Below are positions 6,320 through 12,747 of a stretch of DNA of 14,990 bases, one piece after another (positions within the stretch are counted from its first letter, which is position 1; each line of letters starts with the position of its first letter). The stretch is from Burkholderiales bacterium. GTDB lineage: Bacteria > Pseudomonadota > Gammaproteobacteria > Burkholderiales > Casimicrobiaceae. The DNA is taken from NCBI GenBank assembly GCA_025354075.1, contig JANXNO010000485.1, positions 1 to 14,990 on the forward strand. The letters run 5' to 3'. Under the pieces are notes generated by a model. The model did no database searches and was not told the DNA's origin. It saw only the letters and a program-made list of their open reading frames with translations. Made by a program: the position numbers and the translations under genes.

Positions 6320-6727
6320 TCAACGCACCGGAAGCGCGGCCGTACCCGGCGTCGAGCGAATGCGTTTCAACTGCATGGTGAGCCAGACCTTGCTGTCAAC
6401 GGCGGCGGCGCTGCCGCACCGGACCTGATAAGTCTGTCCGCTGAGGCTGCTTTTGCTGGCGGCGAGTTCTATGAACTGCTCGGTGCTCCGCACTGCATCT
6501 TTGCCTTCGAGATAGTCGAGTTTGCGCAGCAAATGGGTTTTCGCCTCAGCCGCGTTGTGCCACGTATCGTTGCGGTTGAACTCGCAGGCGGACGATTGCA
6601 ACATCGCCATCAAGGCGTCGATCTCGGATCGCTGCGACGCGGGCAGCGGCGCTGCGCTCAACACCGGTGCCGCGAGCAAAGCAGACAGGGCGAGTGGAGC
6701 AAACCGGGCCACGGGATTCGAGCGCAT
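6320..6727 (-). CDS. DUF5329-family exported protein
   Basis: This 135-residue protein has an N-terminal signal peptide (about 1–25, ending VLSAAPL). It then reads PASQRSEIDALMAMLQSSAC, AEAKTHLLRKLDYLEGKDAV and STEQFIELAASKSSLSGQTY, followed by VRCGSAAAVDSKVWL. That series matches DUF5329, a family of small periplasmic proteins with two conserved cysteines (here in SSACEF and VRCGS) that may form a disulfide. The function of the family is not known to me. The gene shares the terminator at 6264–6287 with the convergent small secreted protein. About 240 bases separate it from the divergent nadD, and I see no clear operator there. Confidence 0.8.
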   Translation of the reverse strand: MRSNPVARFAPLALSALLAAPVLSAAPLPASQRSEIDALMAMLQSSACEFNRNDTWHNAAEAKTHLLRKLDYLEGKDAVRSTEQFIELAASKSSLSGQTYQVRCGSAAAVDSKVWLTMQLKRIRSTPGTAALPVR

Positions 6728-6969
6728 GGAGCGTCCAGACTATGCGGTACTTGACGTAGGCCGTAGTGACCCAGAAAAGTTCAACGTTCAGCGCCGAAAA
6801 CGCCCGGGAAATTCACTATGGCTTTTTCGCTAAACCGCCTTTCTACGTGGGCTTAACGTCTGTTTTATGCATAAGTCGATAATTGATAAAATATTGGCTT
6901 TAGGTTCGAATAGCTGAGCTTTTCAGCAATAAGTTGTTAGTCAAATTTGCTGCCGCGTAGACTCTCTTC

Positions 6970-7662
6970 ATGCCAGCCGACGCTCCGCCCATCACCTCGC
7001 CGCTCGCCGTTCTAGGCGGCACCTTCGACCCGGTGCATTGGGGCCATCTGCGAATCGCGTCAGAAACGGCGACGACACTGAAACTGCCCGAGGTTCGCCT
7101 GATGCCGTCGAAAACGCCCGTACATCGCGCAACGCCGGGTGCCAGCAGCGAGCAGCGTCTGGCGATGTTGCGGATTGCGGTGGCGCAGGTGCCGGGTCTC
7201 GCCGTGGATGACCGCGAGCTCAATCGCGACACGCCGAGCTACACCGCGCTGACACTCGAATCGTTACGCCAGGAGTTTCCGTCGCGCCCGCTGATCTGGC
7301 TGATTGGCATCGATGCGTTCATGCACATCAACCTCTGGTACGAATGGCCCCGGCTGTTCGAGCTGGCGCATTTTGTGGTGCTCAACCGGCCTGGGTTTGC
7401 CGTGTCGCAAGCGTTGTCGCCCACGGCTAGCGAGGTCTGGCAGGGCCGCCTGACCCGGTCAGCCAGCCCGCTGACCGACACCACCCACGGCAGCATTTTT
7501 TTGCACACCGTCACGCCTCAGTCCATCTCTGCCACCGCTATACGCAACACTATTGCTGCCGGCGCAACGGACGCCGCCCTACTAACATTGCTCCCGATGC
7601 CTGTGCTGGCCTATATTCGGGCGCATCAACTCTACCGTCCTGCGCAGGCAGCCAGCGGTTGA
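6970..7662 (+). CDS. nadD: Nicotinate-mononucleotide adenylyltransferase
   Basis: This 230-residue enzyme transfers AMP from ATP to nicotinate mononucleotide, making deamido-NAD in cytoplasmic NAD synthesis. The nucleotidyltransferase signature GGTFDPVHWGH (residues 16–26) and the C-terminal ISATAIR motif (186–192), which contacts ATP phosphates, are both present. WLIGIDAFMHINLWYEWPRL is the typical middle block. Length fits bacterial NadD. The ATG at 6970 lacks a good Shine–Dalgarno sequence, but no later start would keep the GGTFDP motif. It is the first gene of the nadD–rsfS–rlmH block. Its TGA lies 20 bases before the rsfS start chosen here, so the two are likely cotranscribed. Confidence 0.95.
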   Translation: MPADAPPITSPLAVLGGTFDPVHWGHLRIASETATTLKLPEVRLMPSKTPVHRATPGASSEQRLAMLRIAVAQVPGLAVDDRELNRDTPSYTALTLESLRQEFPSRPLIWLIGIDAFMHINLWYEWPRLFELAHFVVLNRPGFAVSQALSPTASEVWQGRLTRSASPLTDTTHGSIFLHTVTPQSISATAIRNTIAAGATDAALLTLLPMPVLAYIRAHQLYRPAQAASG

Positions 7663-7682
7663 ATCAGGAACCAGGAAATAAA

Positions 7683-8546
7683 TTGCGCCCCAACAAAATA
7701 GAAACAGCCGCCATCGCCGCCCTTGAAGACATCAAGGCGAGCAACATCACGCTACTCGATACCCGTCCGCTGACGGCGATGTACGACGCCATCATCGTGG
7801 CCACCGCCGAGAGCGCGCGGCAAACCAAGGCGCTGGCCCGCCACGTTCGCGACAAAGTACGCGAAGCCGGTGGGCAAGTGATGTCGATTGAAGGCGAGGA
7901 CACCGGCGAATGGGTGCTGGTTGATTGCACCGAACTGATCGTGCACATCATGCTGCCGACTACACGCGCGCTCTACAACCTTGAAGAGCTGTGGACGGCA
8001 CCGATGCCGATGCGACGGCCCAAACCAGCAGCGCCGGTGGCAGTCACAGCCGCTCCGGCCGCCGCAGGCAGAGCGTCGCGCGGCAAAGCAGCGCCGATCA
8101 CCAAAACGGCTGAGCGCAAGGCGGCCAAGGCCACCAAGGCAGCAGTTGCAGCCGCTGTTGTCGAAGCACCGGTGGTCAAGACCCCGACGGTGAAGAAGCC
8201 CGCCACCAAAGCTGCGGCTAAGGCCGTCGTCAAAGCGGAACCAATGGTTGAAAAGGCGGTTGCAAAAGCTGTGGCAAAAGTCGCGACCAAAGCGGCACCC
8301 GCAGCAAAAGCACCGGCCACCAAAACGGTAGCCGCGAAAAAGCCCGCAGTGAAGGTACCTGCCGTCAAAGCCGTCGCCGCCAAAAAGCCCGCAGCAAAAC
8401 CTGCGGCCAAAGCGCCCGCGGTCAAGAAGCCAGCCGTTAAAGCACCGGCGGCGAAAGCGCCAGCAGTCAAGTCCCCGGCCGTCAAAGCACCGGCTGCCAA
8501 AATGAAGCCGATCAAACGGCCAGCAGCCAAAGCAAAAGCGCGGTAG
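7683..8546 (+). CDS. rsfS: Ribosomal silencing factor RsfS with long H1-like tail
   Basis: Residues 1–105 are a normal RsfS domain, which binds ribosomal protein L14 (uL14) and blocks subunit joining when nutrients are scarce. Visible blocks are AALEDIKASNITLLDTRPLT, ATAESARQTKALARHVRDKV, GEDTGEWVLVDC and RALYNLEELW. TTG 7683 is chosen because AGGA (7673–7676) is correctly spaced 6 bases before it; an in-frame TTG at 7659 would add eight residues and overlap the nadD stop. The surprise is the C-terminus: residues 106–287 are almost entirely Lys, Ala, Pro and Val in KKPAVKAP-like repeats, similar to histone H1 or AlgP tails. Usual RsfS proteins are 100–150 residues. Shorter basic extensions on RsfS in other Burkholderiales are something I recall but could not check. 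The tail is likely disordered and nucleic-acid binding. Confidence 0.93.
   Translation: MRPNKIETAAIAALEDIKASNITLLDTRPLTAMYDAIIVATAESARQTKALARHVRDKVREAGGQVMSIEGEDTGEWVLVDCTELIVHIMLPTTRALYNLEELWTAPMPMRRPKPAAPVAVTAAPAAAGRASRGKAAPITKTAERKAAKATKAAVAAAVVEAPVVKTPTVKKPATKAAAKAVVKAEPMVEKAVAKAVAKVATKAAPAAKAPATKTVAAKKPAVKVPAVKAVAAKKPAAKPAAKAPAVKKPAVKAPAAKAPAVKSPAVKAPAAKMKPIKRPAAKAKAR
8013..8543 (+). repeat. Low-complexity Lys/Ala/Pro repeat tract in rsfS
   Basis: About 530 bases encode many variants of the pentapeptide-like units KKPAV, KAPAA and KAPAV. The units are similar rather than identical, which suggests slippage or recombination expansions followed by drift. The long open frames seen on the opposite strand here are a by-product of this composition. 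Confidence 0.85.
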
Positions 8547-8558
8547 CGCACAACGTCG

Positions 8559-9029
8559 GTGAGGCTCAGACTCATTGCGCTGGGCGGCAACCAGCCTTCG
8601 TGGGTTGCCGACGGCGTGCAGGAATACGCCAAGCGCTTTGCCGCCGACTGGCCGTTCGATCTGGTCGAAATCAAGCCCGAAAAACGCGCTGCCAACCGCG
8701 GCACAGAAACCGTACTTGCAGCCGAGGCGGATCGTATCAGGGCGCAAATTCCGCGACAGGCGTTGACCATTGCACTCGACGAGCGCGGCGAACAACTCAC
8801 CACACGCGAGCTGTCCGCGCACCTGACGTCCTGGGCACGCGAGGCACCGTCCGCAGCGTTTGTGATTGGCAGCGCCGACGGACTGGATGCATCACTCAAG
8901 GCCAGCGCGCACTTTCGGCTTGGTTTGTCGCGGCTGACATTACCGCACGGTCTGGCCCGGATATTTCTGGTGGAACAGCTCTATCGTGCGGTAAGCTTGC
9001 TGTCTGCTCATCCGTACCATCGTGATTGA
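8559..9029 (+). CDS. rlmH: 23S rRNA (pseudouridine1915-N3)-methyltransferase RlmH
   Basis: This 156-residue protein is the SPOUT-class methyltransferase that methylates pseudouridine 1915 in helix 69 of assembled 70S ribosomes. Family blocks are present in order: MRLRLIALGG, WPFDLVEIKPEKR, LDERGEQLTTRELS, VIGSADGLD (residues 102–110, part of the SAM-binding knot), LTLPHGLARIFLVEQLYRA and the C-terminal HPYHRD. GTG 8559 is the start because it places the conserved N-terminus correctly; it follows the rsfS stop by 12 bases. The knot motif reads IGS where I expect IGG, and the residue before HPYHR is Ala where Asn is common; both are conservative. It probably ends the nadD–rsfS–rlmH operon, since a palindromic element follows. 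Confidence 0.95.
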   Translation: MRLRLIALGGNQPSWVADGVQEYAKRFAADWPFDLVEIKPEKRAANRGTETVLAAEADRIRAQIPRQALTIALDERGEQLTTRELSAHLTSWAREAPSAAFVIGSADGLDASLKASAHFRLGLSRLTLPHGLARIFLVEQLYRAVSLLSAHPYHRD

Positions 9030-9042
9030 CGCAAGGGCACTT

Positions 9043-9169
9043 CTAGAAATTCATTTTTCGGGATGAAATGCAAGGCGCGCGGCGCGCAGCAACCGGAACG
9101 TACGCTCTGGTACGTGAGGATTGCGAGCACCGTGCAACGCCGCAGTTCGCCCAAACAATGAATTTATAG
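9043..9169. repeat. 127-bp near full-length imperfect palindrome (MITE/REP-like element)
   Basis: The stretch is an inverted repeat almost from end to end, centred near 9106. The outer ends read CTAGAAATTCAT on the left and, reverse complemented, CTATAAATTCAT on the right; the repeat runs inward as AAATTCATT, then TT and GGG with single mismatches. The innermost part is a perfect ACGTAC (9098–9103)/GTACGT (9110–9115) pair across a 6-base loop. Between them, CGGCGCGCAGCAACC on the left arm aligns with CGGTGCTCGCAATCC on the right arm's complement. The arms therefore pair along about 60 bases each. It fills nearly all the space between the rlmH stop and the maf start region. There is no open reading frame, so if mobile it is non-autonomous; it could also act as an rlmH transcript 3' structure. 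Confidence 0.75.
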
Positions 9170-9211
9170 GTGTGCCCGCAAAATCTAGCCGCTTTATTCA
9201 TCACTGACCAC

Positions 9212-9820
9212 ATGAACGAAATTTATCTGGCCTCGCGAAGCCCTCGTCGCCTCGAACTGCTGCAGCAAATGGGCATCGCGTGCAAGACCGTGTTGCTGCG
9301 CGAAGAGACCAATCGCCTGCGCGACGTTGATGAGCGGCCCCTGGCAGGCGAGAACCCGTACATCTACGTTGAGCGCATGGCCAAGATGAAGGCCGAGATT
9401 GGTGTGCTGCGCGCCCGTCAACGCGCGCTGCCGGTCATGCCGATGCTGGGCGCCGACACCATCGTCGTGTTCAACGGCACCATCTTCGGCAAGCCCGCTG
9501 ATCCGGCCGACGCCCGGCGCATGTTGAAATTGCTCTCGGGCACGCAGCATGAGGTGTTGACAGGCGTCGCGGTCACCGATGGCACGCGTTTGTTGCACGA
9601 CACCTCGATTTCGCGGGTGCGTTTTCGTGATCTCACCGAATCAGAAATCACCAACTACATCGCCAGCGGCGAGCCGATGGGCAAAGCCGGGGCTTACGCC
9701 ATTCAGGGTATGGCCGCCGTGTTTGTCGAGCGCCTCGAAGGCAGCTACTCCGGGGTGATGGGCTTGCCCATTTTTGAGACTTCGATGCTACTCTCGCAGT
9801 TCGGGATCAAGCCGCTGTAA
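9212..9820 (+). CDS. maf: Maf-family nucleotide pyrophosphatase (YhdE-like)
   Basis: This 202-residue protein hydrolyses nucleoside triphosphates to monophosphates, probably dTTP/UTP or modified pyrimidines, and sanitises the nucleotide pool. It shows the Maf signatures: LASRSPRRLELL (residues 6–17), GADTIV with catalytic Asp82, IFGKPADPADARRMLKLLSG, THE-type motif QHEVLTGVAV and GKAGAYAIQGMAAVFVERL, then GSYSGVMGLPIFE. The subgroup (YhdE rather than YceF) is inferred from the GAYAIQG and YSGVMGLP motifs. ATG 9212 is chosen because the conserved start MNEIYLASRSPRR follows directly; an in-frame GTG at 9170 abuts the palindrome and would add unrelated residues. It lies upstream of rng, with a 167-base gap holding no gene. 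Confidence 0.93.
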   Translation: MNEIYLASRSPRRLELLQQMGIACKTVLLREETNRLRDVDERPLAGENPYIYVERMAKMKAEIGVLRARQRALPVMPMLGADTIVVFNGTIFGKPADPADARRMLKLLSGTQHEVLTGVAVTDGTRLLHDTSISRVRFRDLTESEITNYIASGEPMGKAGAYAIQGMAAVFVERLEGSYSGVMGLPIFETSMLLSQFGIKPL

Positions 9821-9987
9821 CCGTTCGCGGTGCTGATACCAGCGGCAGTCGCCGCTCGCGGGTGATCCGGGTCGCTCGCGCTGAAAGTCGCCTGCGAAGT
9901 TTCTGATGATTTCCCCGCCACGCAGTGACCCCAGTCAGGGTTTGCGCAGCGGTGAACACAATAGAAATTTAAGGCAAGGCCGTTTCC

Positions 9988-11457
9988 ATGGCTGAAGAGA
10001 TTCTGATCAACGTCACACCGCGAGAGACGCGTGTGGCGGTACTTGATCATGGTGTGATTGAAGAATTGCACATCGAGCGCGCAACCCATCGCGGCCTCGT
10101 CGGCAACATCTATCTCGGTCGCGTGGCGCGGGTGTTGCCCGGCATGCAAAGCGCGTTTATCGAGATCGGGCTTGAGCGTGCGGCGTTTCTACACGTTGCC
10201 GACATCTGGGAATTTCGTCAGGCGCAGCACTCGCCGGAAATTACCCCCAAGCCCATCGAAAAAATTCTGCACGAAGGGCAATCGCTCATCGTGCAAGTCA
10301 TCAAAGACCCGATTGGAACCAAGGGCGCGCGGCTGTCGACGCAGATTTCGCTCGCCGGTCGATTGCTCGTGCATTTGCCGCAGGATTCGCACATCGGCAT
10401 CTCGCAACGCATCGAAGACGAAGCCGAACGCACGCTGCTCAAAGACACGTTGACGCGACTGCTGCCGCCGAACGTGCCGCATGGCGGCTTCATCGTCCGC
10501 ACTGTGGCTGAAAAGTCCACCGAGCGTGATCTGGCACGCGATGTGGAGTATTTGACGATGCTTTGGGCCGACGTGCAGGCACGTTCCAAATCCACCAAAT
10601 CAGGCACGCTGATTCATCAGGATTTAACACTCGCCGAGCGTGTGCTGCGCGACTTTGCCAGCGAGGACACGCAGCGCATCTTCGTCGATGCCGCGCCTGC
10701 CTGCGCGGCGATGACGACGTTCGCCGAACGCTACGCCCCTGCGCTCAAGGATCGCGTGCGTCTGCATCAAGCCGCGCGCCCTCTGTTCGACATGTACGGT
10801 GTGGAGCAGGAGATCGAGCGTGCGCTGCATCGACGCGTGGACTTGAAAAGCGGCGGCTACGTCATCGTCGATCAAACTGAAGCGCTGACCACCATCGACG
10901 TCAACACCGGCGGCTACGTCGGCGTGCGCTCATTTGACGACACGATTTTCAAGACCAATCTGGAGGCCGCGCAGACGATCGCGCGACAACTGCGCCTGAG
11001 AAATCTCGGCGGCATCATCATCATCGATTTCATCGACATGGATTTGCCCGAGCATCGCGCAGCTGTGCTCGAAGCGCTGAATCAGGCGATCTCAACGGAC
11101 AGAACACGATTGACGGTGAACGGATTCACTCACTTGGGCCTGGTCGAGATGACCCGCAAACGCACCCGCGAATCGCTGGGCCACGTACTCTGCGAAACCT
11201 GCCCGACGTGTCAAGGCCGAGGCGAAATAAAAACCGCCCAAACCGTCTGCTACGAAATCCTGCGCGAGATCATGCGCGAAGCCAAACAATTCAATCCCAG
11301 AGAGTTCAGAATCCTCGCCTCACAAGCCGTGATTGATTTGTTTCTGGATGATGAATCGGCGACGCTGGCACAACTGTCAGTGGAGATCGGTAAACCGGTT
11401 TCGTTGTTGGTGGAAACGGGATACGCGCAGGAGAAGTACGACATCGTGTTGCTATAG
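9988..11457 (+). CDS. rng: Ribonuclease G
   Basis: This 489-residue endoribonuclease belongs to the RNase E/G family and matures the 16S rRNA 5' end and degrades certain mRNAs. The N-terminal S1-type RNA-binding domain includes GNIYLGRVARVLPGMQSAFI (residues 40–59) and ERAAFLHVADI. The catalytic core shows TTIDVNTGGYVG (Asp304) and IIIIDFIDM (Asp347, Asp350), which bind the catalytic magnesium. The zinc-link CPTC at 405–408 holds the dimers together. Length is as expected for RNase G, and the long scaffolding tail of RNase E is absent. AAGG at 9976–9979 is 8 bases before the ATG. The maf–rng pairing is common in Betaproteobacteria. The inverted-repeat cassette begins only 12 bases after its stop codon. 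Confidence 0.96.
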   Translation: MAEEILINVTPRETRVAVLDHGVIEELHIERATHRGLVGNIYLGRVARVLPGMQSAFIEIGLERAAFLHVADIWEFRQAQHSPEITPKPIEKILHEGQSLIVQVIKDPIGTKGARLSTQISLAGRLLVHLPQDSHIGISQRIEDEAERTLLKDTLTRLLPPNVPHGGFIVRTVAEKSTERDLARDVEYLTMLWADVQARSKSTKSGTLIHQDLTLAERVLRDFASEDTQRIFVDAAPACAAMTTFAERYAPALKDRVRLHQAARPLFDMYGVEQEIERALHRRVDLKSGGYVIVDQTEALTTIDVNTGGYVGVRSFDDTIFKTNLEAAQTIARQLRLRNLGGIIIIDFIDMDLPEHRAAVLEALNQAISTDRTRLTVNGFTHLGLVEMTRKRTRESLGHVLCETCPTCQGRGEIKTAQTVCYEILREIMREAKQFNPREFRILASQAVIDLFLDDESATLAQLSVEIGKPVSLLVETGYAQEKYDIVLL

Positions 11458-11472
11458 CCGCGAGGCTTTGTC

Positions 11473-11495
11473 CCCTCTCCCCTTGCGGGAGAGGG
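11473..11495. other. Outer GC hairpin of the left arm (possible rng terminator)
   Basis: CCCTCTCCC (11473–11481) and GGGAGAGGG (11487–11495) pair perfectly across CTTGC. It lies 16 bases after the rng stop but lacks a T-run. The mirror copy in the right arm is at 12675–12697. Confidence 0.75.
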
Positions 11496-11637
11496 TTAGG
11501 GTGAGGGGGCTCGTGGAATGAAGTGGCTCGTTTGCGAAGCGCCGGTTTCGCCTGTGGGCGAGTCACTTTTTTTGCTTCGCCAAAATAAGTAACCAAAAAA
11601 AGGCGACCCCGGAGATTGTCCTATTCCTGCGATGCTC

Positions 11638-11704
11638 AGAAAAAAGCGGAACGAAAAAAACTCGCTATCGCTCAAACAGTTTTTCGTTCTGATCGCTTTT
11701 TTCT
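11638..11704. other. Double-stem hairpin in the left arm core
   Basis: AGAAAAAAGCG (11638–11648) pairs with CGCTTTTTTCT (11694–11704). Inside it, GAACGAAAAAAACT (11649–11662) pairs with AGTTTTTCGTTC (11678–11689), around a loop containing CGCTATCGCTC. The same fold exists in the right arm at 12465–12531. Confidence 0.75.
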
Positions 11705-11807
11705 TCCGCTTCTCGGGGCCAATCAACGGGGACCCTTCGGGCCGATGTTTGATCGCTTCGCGATGAAGATTACGAGAACTCAAACGCGCACATCCAAGCT
11801 ACGCCGC

Positions 11808-12329
11808 TTAATTTGCCTTTGCTAGGCGGGCTCGCGCCCGCCAATCTTGCTTGGGCTTAAATCCGACGCTGAGGATGAAATCGCTTAGCGCTGAGTAAAG
11901 CGCCCATGGCGGGACACGACTGATCCCGTCCCATTGAACCTGTCCGCACTCAAAGCAAATTCTCATCTTGCTGGTAACACGCTCGCCGCTAAAAAATCGA
12001 ACGGTATGGTGTGCCTGAAAAATGCACCCGGGAAAAGAGTTTTGCGTCTTTTCATTCATGTCATGCATCAATGCGGAAAACTTTTTCTTGCTCGCGCCGT
12101 CAAGTGAAACCTCTTGATATTCAATGTCCTCCGCATCCGATGGAATCACGTTTGGATCATCGAGCAAGTCCAATTTGGACGAATGCTCTGTGACAGTAAT
12201 TTTGTCGGCAGATGCAATTGCGGATATGAGTGCGTCTTTGTACGCTTTTCCGTCCGAATGCTTCGGGTTGCTAATGTCGCTGCCGCAGGAAGCAACGAAA
12301 AGGCTACTTACCAAAATTAATAGGCGCAT
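11808..12329 (-). CDS. Cassette-borne small lipoprotein with CxxC, function unknown
   Basis: This 173-residue protein starts MRLLILVSSLFVASCGSD. The VASC lipobox puts the lipidated cysteine at residue 15, so the protein should be anchored in a membrane and face the periplasm. The mature part contains ADKITVTEHSSKLDLLD, a NSFPGCIFQAHHTVRFFSGE segment (Cys102, His107, His108), RICFECGQVQWDG (Cys125 and Cys128 as CxxC) and PPWALYSALSDFI. The CxxC plus Cys/His pair could bind a metal or form disulfides; that is inference. I have an impression of similar hypothetical proteins in other Proteobacteria but cannot name a family. ATG 12329 has no clear Shine–Dalgarno sequence. The gene is alone between inverted arms, reads opposite to both neighbouring genes and has lower GC than they do, consistent with acquisition. 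A hairpin (11825–11842) lies within its final codons. Confidence 0.75.
   Translation of the reverse strand: MRLLILVSSLFVASCGSDISNPKHSDGKAYKDALISAIASADKITVTEHSSKLDLLDDPNVIPSDAEDIEYQEVSLDGASKKKFSALMHDMNEKTQNSFPGCIFQAHHTVRFFSGERVTSKMRICFECGQVQWDGISRVPPWALYSALSDFILSVGFKPKQDWRARARLAKAN
11825..11842. other. GC hairpin at the 3' end of the cassette gene
   Basis: GGCGGGC (11825–11831) and GCCCGCC (11836–11842) pair perfectly around TCGC. It lies within the last codons of the minus-strand lipoprotein gene, before its TAA at 11810–11808. Confidence 0.7.
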
Positions 12330-12368
12330 GATTAAGTGCCGCGTCTATCGCTGTATGACCGCCATCTT

Positions 12369-12392
12369 AGCCCGGATGTTCGCATCCGGGCT
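12369..12392. other. Perfect 10-bp hairpin with TTCG loop upstream of the cassette gene
   Basis: AGCCCGGATG (12369–12378) and CATCCGGGCT (12383–12392) pair exactly around TTCG. It sits 40 bases upstream of the lipoprotein start and ends where the right arm begins. There is no T-run, so it looks like an element boundary or REP-type unit more than a terminator. Confidence 0.8.
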
Positions 12393-12700
12393 CTCGTAGT
12401 CCTCATCGCGAAGCGATCAAATATCCTTTCTACGGCTCCCCGTTGATTGGCCCCGAGAAGCGGAAGAAAAAAGCGATCAGAACGAAAAACTGTCTGAGCG
12501 ATAGCGAGTTTTTTTCGTTCCGCTTTTTTCTGAGCATCGCAGGATCAGGACAATCGTCGGGGTCGCCTTTTCTTTGGTTACTTATTTTGGCGAAGCAAAA
12601 AAAGTGACTCGCCCACAGGCGAAACCTGCGCGTGGCAGACGAATCATCTCATTCGACGTGCCCCCTCACCCTAACCCTCTCCCGCGAGGGGAGAGGGGAC
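12392..12700. repeat. Right arm of the inverted repeat
   Basis: This is the reverse complement of the left arm, with the same ordered hairpins: palindrome ATCGCGAAGCGAT (12405–12417), double-stem hairpin (12465–12531), the TTACTTATTTTGG-containing stem-loop near 12578–12610 and the outer GC hairpin (12675–12697). One C inserted in the run at 12566–12574 breaks the reading frame found in the left arm. Confidence 0.9.
12465..12531. other. Double-stem hairpin in the right arm core
   Basis: AGAAAAAAGCG (12465–12475) pairs with CGCTTTTTTCT (12521–12531), and GAACGAAAAACT (12480–12491) pairs with AGTTTTTTTCGTTC (12507–12520). It mirrors the hairpin at 11638–11704. Confidence 0.75.
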
Positions 12701-12747
12701 AGAACAGCTCGGCGAGGAACGACACCCCGTCCGTCGATAATTAGGTA

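Larger units (their letters stand above)
11470..11777. repeat. Left arm of the inverted repeat
   Basis: The arm holds, from outside inward, a GC hairpin (11473–11495), an ACTTTTTTTGC/GCCAAAATAAGT stem-loop around 11562–11594, a long A/T-rich double-stem hairpin (11638–11704) and a small palindrome ATCGCTTCGCGAT (11752–11764). On the minus strand a 95-codon frame spans it; the right arm's one-base indel breaks the same frame, so I treat it as non-coding. Confidence 0.9.
11470..12700. mobile_element. Inverted-repeat cassette carrying one lipoprotein gene
   Basis: Two arms of about 308 bp in opposite orientation (11470–11777 and 12392–12700) enclose about 614 bases that hold a single minus-strand gene. 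The outer 40 bases of the arms (11470–11509, 12661–12700) match at 39 positions when one is reverse complemented. A core of 188 bases (11544–11731 with 12438–12626) differs at about six places, including one base of indel. The intervening parts are more diverged but still alignable. The interior gene is visibly lower in GC than the flanks (about 45–47% in two 60-base samples against 58% in one from the gene downstream). I find no transposase and no obvious target-site duplication. It is either a non-autonomous mobile cassette or two copies of a common intergenic repeat that happen to flank an acquired gene. Confidence 0.7.

Noticed and set aside
7752..8899. Long minus-strand frames (over 300 codons) opposite rsfS and rlmH
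   Set aside because: They are composition artefacts of the Lys/Ala-rich tract on the plus strand; rsfS and rlmH have recognisable domains on the plus strand.
9170..9211. Upstream GTG start for maf adding 14 residues
   Set aside because: The added residues have no Maf similarity, the GTG abuts the palindromic element, and the conserved Maf N-terminus begins at ATG 9212.
9821..9987. Possible small gene or RNA between maf and rng
   Set aside because: No ORF with a start and ribosome binding site and no convincing hairpin with a T-run was found; it is most simply the rng promoter region.
11496..11783. A 95-codon minus-strand frame spanning the left arm of the inverted repeat
   Set aside because: The same sequence in the right arm has a one-base insertion that breaks the frame, and the bases are explained by hairpins. 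It is most likely a by-product of the repeat.
11470..12700. Classical insertion sequence
   Set aside because: There is no transposase-like frame, the arms are far longer than IS terminal repeats, and no target-site duplication is obvious at the outer edges.
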